This document shows positions 11,244-22,768 of a stretch of 64,000 nt of DNA, piece after piece (position 1 is the stretch's first letter; every line of letters begins with the position of its first letter). The translations under genes and the position numbers were made by a program. This DNA comes from Gallionella sp. (GTDB lineage: Bacteria; Pseudomonadota; Gammaproteobacteria; Burkholderiales; Gallionellaceae): assembly GCA_028714895.1 (NCBI GenBank), contig JAQTLM010000003.1:62001-126000 (forward strand), in the 5' to 3' direction. Below the pieces are notes generated by a model. It saw only the letters and a program-made list of their open reading frames with translations. It did not search any database and was not told where the DNA came from.

Positions 11244-12350
11244 ATGTTTATTGAAAAGATAGATAAAGAAATCATACTCAAACCACTGCAAGTAGTCATT
11301 GGTATCGTAGAGCGAAAACAAACATTACCGATCCTGTCGAACGTCCTGATGGAAAATCAGGATGGCAAAATACGTTTTACAACGACCGATTTGGAAATAC
11401 AAATTACGACAACTATCGATACCGGTATAAGAGGCGGGCAAAATGCAGCTTTTACAGTCGGGGGGAAAAAATTCCAGGAAATACTGAGGGTTCTTCCCGA
11501 ACAAAGTAAAATCACTATAGATACCAAGGAAAACAAGGCGCAAATTAAAACAAACAAAAGCCGCTTCAGTTTGCAAACCTTGCCTGCACAAGATTTCCCG
11601 AAATTGAGCAATCAACTGGAAAATGCGAAAAAAATCGTGCTACCACAAAAGGAATTGAAAAATTTACTATTTTCTGTTCAATACGCGATGGCGCAGCAAG
11701 ATGTACGTTATTACCTTAATGGTGTTTTATTGATTATTGATGGCAATAAACTCAAAGTAGTGGCTACCGACGGTCATCGCCTTGCTTACAATGCCGGTGC
11801 TATTGACGGCCATTATGAAAAACAGGAAATTATCTTGCCGCGTAAAGCTGTCTCGGAATTATCCAAATTACTGGCGGATAGCGATGAAAGTGTCGAGCTG
11901 GAATTCTCGCAACAGCAGGTTAAGGTTACTTTCTCCGGTATCACGCTGATAACAAAAGTAATTGAAGGTAAATTTCCTGATTATGAACGCGTCATACCGA
12001 AATACGACAATCACCTCAATATGGAGCGAGCCGTAATGCAACAAGCTTTGCAACGCGCCGCAATATTATCCAATGAAAAATTCAGGGGCGTGCGTTTTGT
12101 ATTGACTGAAAAAAATCTCAGTATTATTAGCAGCAATAGCGAACAGGAAGAGGCGCAGGAAGAAATTGAAACTGACTACCACGGTGAGCCATTGGATATC
12201 GGCTTCAACGTCAATTACCTGATGGATGGGTTAAATAATATCAGTAGCAGCACCGCCACATTTTCATTCGGCGATCCAAATAGCAGCATTTTGATGACCA
12301 CACCGGAAAATCAGGAATTTCGTTATGTGGTCATGCCGATGCGCATTTAA
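11244..12350 (+). CDS. dnaN: DNA polymerase III beta subunit (sliding clamp)
   Basis: This 368-residue protein has the three-fold repeated clamp architecture. The N-terminus ILKPLQVVIGIVERKQTLPILSNVL is the standard first-domain start, and the C-terminus ends YVVMPMRI, the usual M-P-hydrophobic-R-hydrophobic tail. It encircles DNA and tethers polymerase III. recF does not follow; gyrB comes next after 51 bases that contain a parS site. Confidence 0.97.
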   Translation: MFIEKIDKEIILKPLQVVIGIVERKQTLPILSNVLMENQDGKIRFTTTDLEIQITTTIDTGIRGGQNAAFTVGGKKFQEILRVLPEQSKITIDTKENKAQIKTNKSRFSLQTLPAQDFPKLSNQLENAKKIVLPQKELKNLLFSVQYAMAQQDVRYYLNGVLLIIDGNKLKVVATDGHRLAYNAGAIDGHYEKQEIILPRKAVSELSKLLADSDESVELEFSQQQVKVTFSGITLITKVIEGKFPDYERVIPKYDNHLNMERAVMQQALQRAAILSNEKFRGVRFVLTEKNLSIISSNSEQEEAQEEIETDYHGEPLDIGFNVNYLMDGLNNISSSTATFSFGDPNSSILMTTPENQEFRYVVMPMRI

Positions 12351-12361
12351 AAATCTTTTGA

Positions 12362-12377
12362 TGTTTCACGTGAAACA
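12362..12377. promoter_or_regulatory. parS: parS centromere site
   Basis: TGTTTCACGTGAAACA is a perfect ParB-binding palindrome lying in the 51-base dnaN-gyrB gap, about 1.2 kb right of the probable origin. With the site at 5836 it brackets dnaA and oriC. Confidence 0.95.
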
Positions 12378-12383
12378 AATTAA

Positions 12384-14780
<2,397 letters not shown>

Positions 14781-14787
14781 AAGGTGC

Positions 14788-14813
14788 GGGGCTGCCTCCC
14801 AGGAGGCAGCCCC
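14788..14813. terminator. Hairpin after gyrB
   Basis: GGGGCTGCCTCC and its exact reverse complement are separated by CA, giving a 12-bp perfect stem seven bases after the gyrB stop. The following bases (TGCTTGCCGG) are not a clean T-run, so it could be a weak terminator or a palindromic repeat unit. Confidence 0.5.
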
Positions 14814-14885
14814 TGCTTGCCGGTAAGAACCTGCAGTTTTCCCCCTGCTTCAAATAACATTTCAAATTAAAAGCGAAATTTAACT

Positions 14886-16061
14886 ATGTCCTATCCAATA
14901 ACATTTTTTCCTTCTCGTTCTCAGGAAGCCGTTGAGGCCACTCCGGGAACATCACCCATTGTGGGCAACCGCGTGGAATTGCAACTGCTCACCACCCTGA
15001 CATGCAACCTGAAATGCAGTTATTGCTCGCTCGGCGTGGGTGACATGGTTGGTTCGCAAGGCGAGGTATCCTATACCACCGATGCGTTGGACGCCTTTAT
15101 CAAAAAACATCTTTCCGAACATGAAACTTATGTCACTTTCTATGGTGGCGAGCCAACCCTGAATCTCGATTTTATAAAAGAGATCATGGCGCGTTATCCC
15201 ACCTTCCGTTTCCAGCTGCAGACCAATGGCACGCTGCTGGACAACTTGCCGGATAATGTGCTGGCCAACCTTTCCAATATCCTGCTTTCCATCGACGGCG
15301 GCGAAGCGATCACCGACGGTTTCCGCGGGCGCGGCGTGTACCGGCAGGTGGTCAAGAACACCCGGGCGGTGCGCGACCGGATGGCGGGCACCTTCACGGC
15401 ACGCGTAACCTGGAGCAGCGAAGAGACCTCCTTCGAGGAACTGGACGAGCTGGCGGACACTTTCGATTATGTGTATTTTCAGTTCGTCGCCGGAGAAGGT
15501 ACTTATACACCCGCCGCGATGGAGAAGAAAAAAGCGGTAATCACACAGCTGGTAGACAAGTTCTTTTCCAGCGACAAGTTGTACCCCATGATCCCGATCA
15601 TGGGGATTGTGCGCAACAAGGTGCTGCCCTCACGGGCGACCGAGCTCTATCACGGCAAGACCCAATGCCGGGTGTCCACGCACATCCTCAATGTGATGCC
15701 GGATGGCAAGATTTTCCCCTGCCCCGATATGATGTATGTACCCGAAATGCTGCAAGGCGACGTGAACGCGAACTGGCTCAAGCCCAGCCCGCTGCAGCCG
15801 CACCCCGACATGCCGTGCGACCAGTGCGAAGCGCAGCCGTGGTGCCGGGGCAACTGCCTGAAAAACCTCTATCTTGCTTACGTGAAAGGCGACCAGAAAT
15901 ACCGCGATAACGTCGTCGATCCGATCTGCGACCTGGTCAGGTTCCTCGGAAGGGAAATAGACCGCCACGACCCGCTTGCCTGGTACGCGAAAGCCCCGCT
16001 GGACGTGCGCAAGACCCTGCGCGACTGTGAGGTCTACGAATATGTGGAAATCATGCCCTGA
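14886..16061 (+). CDS. Radical SAM/SPASM domain enzyme, probably peptide- or protein-modifying
   Basis: This 391-residue enzyme has the radical SAM cluster motif CNLKCSYC (cysteines at residues 40, 44 and 47) and the SAM-binding FYGGEPT. The C-terminal part carries all seven SPASM cysteines: C, then GKIFPC (the GX4C element), then CDQCEAQPWCRGNC (CX2CX5CX3C), then a final C in DPICDLV. SPASM proteins hold two auxiliary [4Fe-4S] clusters and usually modify ribosomal peptides or mature enzymes (anSME, PqqE, AlbA). No precursor peptide gene is evident next to it. A membrane-anchored c-type cytochrome follows after 62 bases. The substrate is unknown. Confidence 0.85.
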   Translation: MSYPITFFPSRSQEAVEATPGTSPIVGNRVELQLLTTLTCNLKCSYCSLGVGDMVGSQGEVSYTTDALDAFIKKHLSEHETYVTFYGGEPTLNLDFIKEIMARYPTFRFQLQTNGTLLDNLPDNVLANLSNILLSIDGGEAITDGFRGRGVYRQVVKNTRAVRDRMAGTFTARVTWSSEETSFEELDELADTFDYVYFQFVAGEGTYTPAAMEKKKAVITQLVDKFFSSDKLYPMIPIMGIVRNKVLPSRATELYHGKTQCRVSTHILNVMPDGKIFPCPDMMYVPEMLQGDVNANWLKPSPLQPHPDMPCDQCEAQPWCRGNCLKNLYLAYVKGDQKYRDNVVDPICDLVRFLGREIDRHDPLAWYAKAPLDVRKTLRDCEVYEYVEIMP

Positions 16062-16123
16062 CGCGATGACAATGCGCGACACCGCGATTCGCCCGCAGAA
16101 CGGAGTTATGGAGGTTACCTAAA

Positions 16124-16588
16124 ATGAAATCTAACAAGCTCGCTCTAGCCGCCCTGCTGCTCTGGGTCATCACGATTGCCGTATTTGCCTGGTTCTTCAT
16201 ACGCGGGAACACCACTGCGGGAACCGACGGAAGGACTGAGATCGTCTTGCAGCCCGGTGAGCGCGATTTCGTCATGACCGAAATGCGCGGGCTGTTGGCC
16301 GCGACGCAGGAGATCATGGAAGGCGCAAGCCAGAATGATGCACAGCGCATCGTCAAGGCGGCACGCGGCGCGGGCATGGCGGGCGCGGCGGATGTCAACC
16401 CGGCGCTGATGGTGAAGCTGCCGGTCGAGTTCAAGAAGCTGGCCATGGGCATGCACGGCGACATGGACGAGATCGCCAAGGCCGGTGAAAGCGGCAAACC
16501 GGTGCCGGAACTGCTGAAAATGACCTCCAGTGCTCTGGCGAAATGCGTGGCCTGTCATCAGGCGTGGCAGATCAAGGCGGGGAGTTAG
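16124..16588 (+). CDS. Membrane-anchored cytochrome c'-like protein
   Basis: The 154-residue protein has an N-terminal hydrophobic helix (residues 7-26) that acts as signal or anchor, a helical body, and a single haem-binding CVACH at residues 141-145 near the C-terminus. A C-terminal CXXCH on a four-helix protein is the class II cytochrome c (cytochrome c') arrangement. It probably faces the periplasm. Preceded by GGAGGTTACCTAAA, a good ribosome-binding site. It follows the radical SAM gene in the same direction. Its TAG stop lies inside the repeat element that begins at 16585. Confidence 0.75.
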   Translation: MKSNKLALAALLLWVITIAVFAWFFIRGNTTAGTDGRTEIVLQPGERDFVMTEMRGLLAATQEIMEGASQNDAQRIVKAARGAGMAGAADVNPALMVKLPVEFKKLAMGMHGDMDEIAKAGESGKPVPELLKMTSSALAKCVACHQAWQIKAGS

Positions 16589-16733
16589 CAGGGCGTTGCA
16601 AAACTACTGCGAGGCGATGATGTTGCGTTGGAAACCGGCTCAAAATGCTCGTTTACTGTGTGTAAACTCCGCTTTTTCGCCGGTTTCCGCCTTGCCTGAT
16701 CGCCTCTCGCTACGTTTTTCAACACCCTGTTAA
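16585..16733. repeat. Palindromic intergenic element, type I (no nested insert)
   Basis: A 149-base element with imperfect terminal inverted repeats: TTAGCAGGGCGTTG on the left matches the reverse complement of the right end (TTAACAGGGTGTTG). The core has a long stem, GGAAACCGGC pairing with GCCGGTTTCC, enclosing CTCAAAATGCTC and a near-palindromic TTTACTGTGTGTAAA. A sibling at 24403 has the same layout with a different but still complementary stem. It overlaps the stop codon of the upstream cytochrome gene. Confidence 0.75.
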
Positions 16734-16863
16734 GGCAGAAAAGCGTAATATCTTTCGCCCTGCTGAGTGGAAAATTTGCCCTGACGCGGTGATAATGCGT
16801 CGCGCAGGCGCGCGGTCCGGCTAGCTCTAAGCTAGATTTTCTCGATTCCCATGGGGGGCTGAA

Positions 16864-17661
16864 ATGCCAGAATTCAAAGAGCTGCAAATCAACGACGGGA
16901 AAATTTTGCTCAACATCGCCCGTGGCGAGGTGGTTGGGCAACAGAAGTGGAGTGAAACAGAGGTGCACACCTCTGGCGGTGGCGGTTATGTGCAGCAAGG
17001 CGGCTATGTGAGACCCCCGCAAGTTTCCAGTACTAGCCACGAAAAACACGAATTCTGGATTCGTGAAGAAGGAGGAAAGGAAACCGCCATTAACTTTACG
17101 GATGCAAATTTTCCAGTTCGAGAGGGGCAAAAAGTTTGGGTCGCATGGGGCAATAATAGCCGCAGCAAGGGGAGTGGCAGTTACCTTTTCGGGCACAACT
17201 ATGCCTCCGGTGATTCCCATGATTTGTTACGAAATTGGGGGACGTGGTTGTATGGCACCGGCCTACTCAAAACACCCGCCGCTTATCGCTTTTTTACAAA
17301 GTGGCTCCCGCTTATTATTGGCGTTGTCGTTGGCTTCGTGTGGCTCCCATTATTTTTTTCGTCGGAGGTTGTGGTAGGCCTTTCTCCAGATGAAGAGGCT
17401 TTGCAAACACTGCGCAATGCTACAAACCCGTTATTTGTCATTCAGCATTGGCCATCTGCAATAACCGAAGCGCTTGGCAAAGACCTTGGTGCCATGGCTC
17501 TTGTCGCCGGAGCAATATGGATAACCAATCTCCTTTTCATGAAATTTTTTGGTTCTATGCTCTTTCTAAAACGTTGGGAGCGCAAGCGTATTGCCGAAAT
17601 CAGAACAAAAATTTTCAGCACCTGCAATGAATCTGAATCTAATGCTATACCCCTAAACTAA
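16864..17661 (+). CDS. Uncharacterised two-helix membrane protein
   Basis: I do not recognise this 265-residue protein. The first 140 residues are soluble and contain a Gly-rich stretch (TSGGGGYVQQGGY, near 37-49) and EKHEFWIREEGGKE. Two hydrophobic segments follow, near residues 142-165 and 200-222, with a basic tail (LKRWERKRIAEIR). This suggests a cytoplasmic N-domain anchored by a helical hairpin. A GGGGGG ribosome-binding site precedes the ATG. The next gene, also a membrane protein of unknown function, follows after 23 bases, so the two are likely co-transcribed. Confidence 0.6.
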   Translation: MPEFKELQINDGKILLNIARGEVVGQQKWSETEVHTSGGGGYVQQGGYVRPPQVSSTSHEKHEFWIREEGGKETAINFTDANFPVREGQKVWVAWGNNSRSKGSGSYLFGHNYASGDSHDLLRNWGTWLYGTGLLKTPAAYRFFTKWLPLIIGVVVGFVWLPLFFSSEVVVGLSPDEEALQTLRNATNPLFVIQHWPSAITEALGKDLGAMALVAGAIWITNLLFMKFFGSMLFLKRWERKRIAEIRTKIFSTCNESESNAIPLN

Positions 17662-17684
17662 CGCGCTAGTTCATACATACGCAC

Positions 17685-18206
17685 ATGTGGAATTGGCTGC
17701 GCAATCCTAAAAACCTTGCCGTTATAACGGCAGGCGCAACTGTGATTGGGTTTGTGTGGACAGAACTCATGGCCTCTAAAGGTGGTCCGACTGCACCATT
17801 AACTTCCTCTCTGCCGTCTATCAGCATTAATATCGAAGCAAAGCAAGCGAATGCTCAAACCGTTTTGCCAGATCAGGCACCGCCATTAATGGCGACAACC
17901 TCGGCACAAGTTGTGTCAACTGAGAAAACAGTTGCACCTGAGGTACAGCAGCGCTTTCCAGTCCGCCGTCAACTGGCAAATGGCGTGCCTAATGAAGTGC
18001 TCTCTGGGTTCTGGTTAACGCTTGCTGGATACGAAGGCACGGAGAGCGAGATAACCGCATACTTACATAGCCAAAGTTGGGGAGACCGACCGCTCTCCTT
18101 CAAAGTTGGAGGAGCACCTTTTGACTTTTCGCATAGTGGGGGTACTTATCAGCTCACGGTCGAGTCAATGAAAGATGAGCGTGTCATCATTTCGGTTCGT
18201 CGCTGA
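17685..18206 (+). CDS. Uncharacterised single-pass membrane protein
   Basis: This 173-residue protein has a basic N-terminus, one hydrophobic segment (residues 11-29, LAVITAGATVIGFVWTELM), a Ser/Thr/Pro/Gln-rich linker of about 60 residues and a compact C-terminal domain ending in VIISVRR. I do not recognise the family. It follows the preceding membrane protein closely and may act with it. Both are flanked by repeat-rich intergenic DNA, so the pair could be an acquired unit. Confidence 0.55.
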   Translation: MWNWLRNPKNLAVITAGATVIGFVWTELMASKGGPTAPLTSSLPSISINIEAKQANAQTVLPDQAPPLMATTSAQVVSTEKTVAPEVQQRFPVRRQLANGVPNEVLSGFWLTLAGYEGTESEITAYLHSQSWGDRPLSFKVGGAPFDFSHSGGTYQLTVESMKDERVIISVRR

Positions 18207-18461
18207 AGCTTGGCATAATTCCACTCCGGGGATGCCGCGCGATAAAACGTGTGTAAGGCGTAGGGCGTCAATAAGCCTGTCCTGAGCGTAGTCGAAGGGC
18301 GTAGCGCATTGCGCCGTATGAGTTCTTCTTAGTAGTTCTCTTCGCGGCAGGCTTGGCCGCCTTCGTAGCGGTTAGCTGCAAGCCATAAACACAAGGCCTG
18401 CAGAGCAGGACTTGTTATAACGCTCTATAGCCGCCCGGTAGAGGTGCGGCAAGGGTAAGGG
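18207..18461. other. Intergenic region with repeat and Lys/Ala-rich coding remnant
   Basis: The 255 bases hold no complete gene. A dispersed-repeat motif of the type CTGTCCTGAGCGTAGTCGAA lies near 18279-18298. On the minus strand around 18366-18325 one frame reads TKAAKPAAKRTTKK, which resembles the tail of TopA just upstream or a histone H1-like protein; it lacks a start of its own and is probably a decayed remnant. Confidence 0.4.
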
Positions 18462-21128
18462 TTAAATCTTGCTCTTGACCGCTTTCTTGACCGCCGGCTT
18501 TTTCACAGCCGGTTTCTTGGCGGCGGCCTTTTTCGCGGCTGGTTTAGTTACCTTTTCGGCGGCCGCTTTTTTGGCCGTTGGCTTGGCTGTCTTCGGTTCG
18601 GCCTTAGCTTTGGGTGCCGCTTTTGCCTTGGTCGTCTTGGTTGCCGTTTTGGCTTTGGCGGCGGGTTTCTTCGCCGTCCTGGTTTTTCCTGTCCCGCCCT
18701 TCGCGGCCTTGGCGGCGATCAGTTCCAGCGCTTCTTCCAGCGTGATTTCATCCGGCGACACGCCTTTCGGCAGCGTGGCGTTGATCTTGCCGTGGCGGGC
18801 GTAGGGGCCGTAGCGGCCGCTGCAGATCTCGACACTGGCCTTGTCGTCGGGATGGTCGCCAAGGGTGCGCAACACGGTGTTGCCGTCCCGCGCCTGGGCC
18901 AGCAGTTCCACCGCGCGATCCAGCCCGATGTCGAAGATGCTGTCGCTGCGCGGGATAGATTTGAACTTGCCGTCATGGCCGATATAGGGGCCGAAGCGGC
19001 CGATGTTGACGATGACTTTCTTGCCGGTTTCGGGGTGCGCGCCGAGCTCGCGCGGCAAGGCCAGCAGCTTGAGCGCGCCGGCCAGGTCGGCCTGCTCCAA
19101 GGGCATTTCTTTCGGCCATGACACGCGCTTGGGCTTGATCTTTTCGCCTTTGACCGCTTCGCCCAGTTGCACGTAGTGGCCGTACGGGCCGCGCAGCAGC
19201 AACACGGGCTGGTTGGCCTCGGGGTGCATGCCCAGCTCCACTCTTGCCGAGGCGTCGTCCTGCGTGTCGCCGCTCAGGCTGCGTTTGTATTTGCACTCCG
19301 GATAGTTGGTGCAACTGATAAAGCTGCCGTATTTGCTGAGTTTTTTGGCAAGCGGTTTGCCGCATTCCGGACAGGCCTCGTCGATCAATTCCACCGGGCG
19401 GTCGATGCTGGCTTTTTCCTTGATGAGGATGGAAAACCCCTTCCAGAATTCATCCATCACGCCGATCCAGTCACGCTTGCCTTCGGAAACTTCATCCAGC
19501 TCGTCTTCGAGGTGCGCGGTGAAATCGTAATCCACATAGCGGGTGAAGTGGTCGGTGAGGAAGCGCGTGACGACGCGCCCGACATCGGTCGGGACGAAGC
19601 GCTTCTTGTCGATAACGGCGTATTCCCTGGCCTGCAGGGTGGAAATGATGGTGGCGTAAGTGGACGGGCGGCCGATGCCGTACTCTTCCAGCGACTTGAC
19701 CAGACTGGCTTCGGAAAAGCGCGGCGGCGGCTGGGTGAAGTGCTGTTCGCCATACAGCTTGTCCAGCGATACTACGTCGCCCTCGGCCAGCGGCGGCAGC
19801 TTGCCGCCCTCTTCTTCCTCGGCATCGTCCACGTCTTCCATGTACACGCCGATGAAGCCGGGGAACACCAGGGTCTGGCCGGAAGCGCGGAACAGCGTGG
19901 TGTCGCCGCCGAGGCGGATGTCCAGGCTGACCGTGTCGAAACGCGCCGGAGCCATCTGGCACGCCAGGGTGCGCTTCCAGATCATCTCGTAGAGGCGCGC
20001 CTGGTCGGCGCTCAGGTGGTCGCGCAGGCTGTCCGGCGTGCGCAGGATCGAGGTCGGGCGGATTGCTTCGTGGGATTCCTGCGCGTTCTTGGTCTTGCTC
20101 TTGTAAGTTGGCTGTGTCGAAGGCAGATATTCCGACGAGAAATTATCCTTGATGTAATCGCGGATTTCCTGCACCGCCTCCTTCGCCAAGGACACCGAGT
20201 CGGTACGCATGTAGGAAATCAGGCCGACGGTCTGGCCGCCGATGTCCACGCCTTCATACAGCGATTGCGCGGTGCGCATGGTGCGGTCGGCGGTCATGCC
20301 GAGTTTGCGCACCGCTTCCTGTTGCAGCGTGGAAGTGGTAAACGGCGCGGCGGCATAGCGCTGCTTGGCCTTCTTCTCGACACGCACCACCTTGGGCGGC
20401 AGCTTGGCATCGTTGAGTTTGGCGAAAATCGCGTCGTATTCGGTTTGGCTGCCGATGCTGAGCTGCTCCAGCTTCTTGCCCTGATACTGGAACAGCTTGG
20501 CGGTAAATGGCTGGTGATCCTTGTGGCTGTCCAGATGCACCGTCCAGTATTCCTGGCTCTTGAACGCCTCGATCTCCAGTTCCCGCTCGACGATCATGCG
20601 CAACGCGGGACTTTGCACGCGGCCGGCCGACAGCCCCGGACGGATCTTGCGCCACAGCAGTGGCGACAAATTGAAGCCGACCAGATAGTCCAGCGCGCGC
20701 CGCGCCTGTTGCGCATTCACCAGCGGCATTGAGATCTCGCGAGGGTGAGCGACCGCTTCGCGCACCGCCGACTGGGTGATTTCATAGAACACTACGCGCT
20801 GCATATTTTTGTTCTTCAGGCCGCGCTTGGCCTTGAGCAACTCGGAAATATGCCAAGCGATCGCCTCCCCTTCGCGGTCCGGATCGGGCGCCAGCAGGAT
20901 GTTGTCGGCTTCGGTGGCGGCTTTGGCAATCGCATCCACGTGCTTGCTGTTGCGCGCAATGGTCTCGTACTGCATCGCAAAATTATTCTCGGTATCGACT
21001 GCGCCGGTTTTGGGTACCAGATCGCGTACATGGCCGAATGAGGCAAGGACTTCAAAATCCTTGCCCAGATATTTTTTGAGGGTCTTGGCCTTGGCCGGGG
21101 ATTCAACGATCAGGAGATTGGTTGCCAT
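18462..21128 (-). CDS. topA: DNA topoisomerase I
   Basis: This 888-residue type IA topoisomerase relaxes negative supercoils. The N-terminal TOPRIM domain opens with [18 protein letters not shown] and has [14 protein letters not shown]. The catalytic tyrosine lies in [14 protein letters not shown] four-cysteine zinc module (CPECGKPL and [12 protein letters not shown]) is followed by further C-terminal repeats and an unusually long tail of about 80 residues made almost entirely of Lys, Ala, Pro and Thr, like histone H1, which probably binds DNA. It is the last gene of the dprA-smg-topA series. Confidence 0.97.
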   Translation of the reverse strand: MATNLLIVESPAKAKTLKKYLGKDFEVLASFGHVRDLVPKTGAVDTENNFAMQYETIARNSKHVDAIAKAATEADNILLAPDPDREGEAIAWHISELLKAKRGLKNKNMQRVVFYEITQSAVREAVAHPREISMPLVNAQQARRALDYLVGFNLSPLLWRKIRPGLSAGRVQSPALRMIVERELEIEAFKSQEYWTVHLDSHKDHQPFTAKLFQYQGKKLEQLSIGSQTEYDAIFAKLNDAKLPPKVVRVEKKAKQRYAAAPFTTSTLQQEAVRKLGMTADRTMRTAQSLYEGVDIGGQTVGLISYMRTDSVSLAKEAVQEIRDYIKDNFSSEYLPSTQPTYKSKTKNAQESHEAIRPTSILRTPDSLRDHLSADQARLYEMIWKRTLACQMAPARFDTVSLDIRLGGDTTLFRASGQTLVFPGFIGVYMEDVDDAEEEEGGKLPPLAEGDVVSLDKLYGEQHFTQPPPRFSEASLVKSLEEYGIGRPSTYATIISTLQAREYAVIDKKRFVPTDVGRVVTRFLTDHFTRYVDYDFTAHLEDELDEVSEGKRDWIGVMDEFWKGFSILIKEKASIDRPVELIDEACPECGKPLAKKLSKYGSFISCTNYPECKYKRSLSGDTQDDASARVELGMHPEANQPVLLLRGPYGHYVQLGEAVKGEKIKPKRVSWPKEMPLEQADLAGALKLLALPRELGAHPETGKKVIVNIGRFGPYIGHDGKFKSIPRSDSIFDIGLDRAVELLAQARDGNTVLRTLGDHPDDKASVEICSGRYGPYARHGKINATLPKGVSPDEITLEEALELIAAKAAKGGTGKTRTAKKPAAKAKTATKTTKAKAAPKAKAEPKTAKPTAKKAAAEKVTKPAAKKAAAKKPAVKKPAVKKAVKSKI

Positions 21129-21144
21129 GCGGAGTGATTGAGGC

Positions 21145-21600
21145 TCAATGTAGTTGTGCTGAATTTAACGGGGTGAGCAACTCTTCGATCAACAGCGGAT
21201 CGAGATTCTGGTGGCGGTTCCACAATACCATCAGCATAATCAGCTTAAGCTTGTCCAGCCCGAGATTTTCCTGTTGCAGCGCGACGGCGCGGTCGAGGAT
21301 CATCTCGCGCTCGACGGCGGAGATCATGTGTTGCTGCTCGGCGAATAACAAGAATTGGCGCGCCTCGAAACCGATGCGCTGCAGCTCGAGCCCGGCAAAA
21401 TGACGCAGTCCGGCATGTTCGAGGCTGGCCGGATAATTATCAGGATTCTGTTGTTTCAGCGCGGACAGCCAGGTCAGCGCCTCGTCAATTTCTTCACCTT
21501 CAAAGCCGGCGGCGGAAAGTTTGCGCGACAGTTTGTCCGGCTCCGGATAACTGCCCGCGTCAAAGTAACTTTCAAACAGGTACATCAAAATTTCGAACAT
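21145..21600 (-). CDS. smg: Smg family protein (DUF494)
   Basis: This 151-residue acidic, helical protein starts at MFEILMYLFESYFDAGSYPEPD, the conserved beginning of the Smg/DUF494 family; 17 in-frame codons upstream are not part of it. It lies between dprA (13 bases upstream) and topA (16 bases downstream), the usual dprA-smg-topA order of proteobacteria. Its molecular role is not established. Confidence 0.92.
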   Translation of the reverse strand: MFEILMYLFESYFDAGSYPEPDKLSRKLSAAGFEGEEIDEALTWLSALKQQNPDNYPASLEHAGLRHFAGLELQRIGFEARQFLLFAEQQHMISAVEREMILDRAVALQQENLGLDKLKLIMLMVLWNRHQNLDPLLIEELLTPLNSAQLH

Positions 21601-21613
21601 GATTAGCGTGGTT

Positions 21614-22741
21614 TTAGTGGATTCGTTGATACAGGCCGCCGGGTAACGCACTGACGCGCCCCTCCAGTTCGAGCGTCAACAGCATGGCGGATAGCTCGGC
21701 TATCGTCAAGCCGCAGCGTTTGCCGAGGGTGTCCAGATCGACCGGATCGAAGCCGAGATGCCCGAGCAGTACGGAATTTGAATCTTGCGCATCCGTACCT
21801 TGTGTGGATGTGCCTTGTATATCGGGGTGGCGCGCGGGTACGGCGGTTGCGGCAATCAGCCCACCCAATTCCTCGAGAATATCCTGCGCGGTCTCGACCA
21901 GCTTCGCGCCTTGCTTGAGCAGCGCGTGGCAACCCTTGCTTTGAGGCGCATGTATTGAGCCGGGGATGGCGAACACGTCCCTGCCCTGCTCCAGCGCTAG
22001 CCGCGCGGTAATCAGCGAGCCGCTTTGCAGTGATGCTTCCACCACCAGGCAGCCAGCGCTCATGCCGCTGATGAGGCGGTTGCGGCGCGGAAAGTTGGCG
22101 GCCAGCGGCGGTGTGCCGAGCGGGAATTCCGAAATCAGCGCGCCTTGACTGGCGAGCGTATGGGCGAGGTCGCGGTTCGCGGCGGGGTAGACCTTGTCCA
22201 GCCCGGTGCCGACCACGCCGATGCTGCTGCCGCAATTGCTACCTTGGCAGCGCAATGCGCCGCGATGCGCGGCGGCATCGATGCCGTGCGCCATGCCGCT
22301 GATGATGCACAACCCGGCATCGCTCAATGATTTGGCAAATGCTTCGGCGTTGTTGATGCCCTGCGGCGTGGCATTGCGGCTGCCGACGATGGCCAGCGCG
22401 GAACGGTTGAGCAGGTCGAGCCGACCCTTTACATACAATAACAGCGGCGGGTCGGGAATGTTCAGCAGGGCTTGCGGGTAGTCGCTATCGGCGAGGGTGA
22501 CGATGCGGTTATTGCCGTCTTCCAGCCAGGCCAGCGCAGGGGCGAGCAGGTCGTCAGCAATGCCTTTGCCGATTTCGGCGGCGATTTCGGCTTTGACGAC
22601 GGACTTGAGTGAACCGAGGGAGGCGGCGAAAACCGCCTCCGGTGAACCGAATTCCTTCAACAGGCGGCGCGCGCTTTCGCCGCCCAAGCCGCGCGTCAGG
22701 CTGAGTGCCAGCCAGGCATTGAGTGAAGCATCGGGAGTCAC
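21614..22741 (-). CDS. dprA: DNA-processing protein DprA
   Basis: This 375-residue protein loads RecA on incoming single-stranded DNA during natural transformation. An N-terminal SAM-like region is followed by the Rossmann core with SRNATPQG, ISGMAHGIDAAAHRGAL and GTGLDKVYPAANRDLA. A C-terminal winged-helix region (FDPVDLDTLGKRCGLTIAELSAMLLTLELEGRVS) is present, as in the longer DprA forms. Its presence is compatible with competence but no other competence gene is seen here. Confidence 0.95.
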   Translation of the reverse strand: MTPDASLNAWLALSLTRGLGGESARRLLKEFGSPEAVFAASLGSLKSVVKAEIAAEIGKGIADDLLAPALAWLEDGNNRIVTLADSDYPQALLNIPDPPLLLYVKGRLDLLNRSALAIVGSRNATPQGINNAEAFAKSLSDAGLCIISGMAHGIDAAAHRGALRCQGSNCGSSIGVVGTGLDKVYPAANRDLAHTLASQGALISEFPLGTPPLAANFPRRNRLISGMSAGCLVVEASLQSGSLITARLALEQGRDVFAIPGSIHAPQSKGCHALLKQGAKLVETAQDILEELGGLIAATAVPARHPDIQGTSTQGTDAQDSNSVLLGHLGFDPVDLDTLGKRCGLTIAELSAMLLTLELEGRVSALPGGLYQRIH

Positions 22742-22768
22742 GCTCGCTGCGTTCTTGCGGGGGGGGTC

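Noticed and set aside
19167..20732. Plus-strand open frame of 521 codons opposite topA
   Set aside because: Fully antisense to topA, with shadow-type composition and no start signal.
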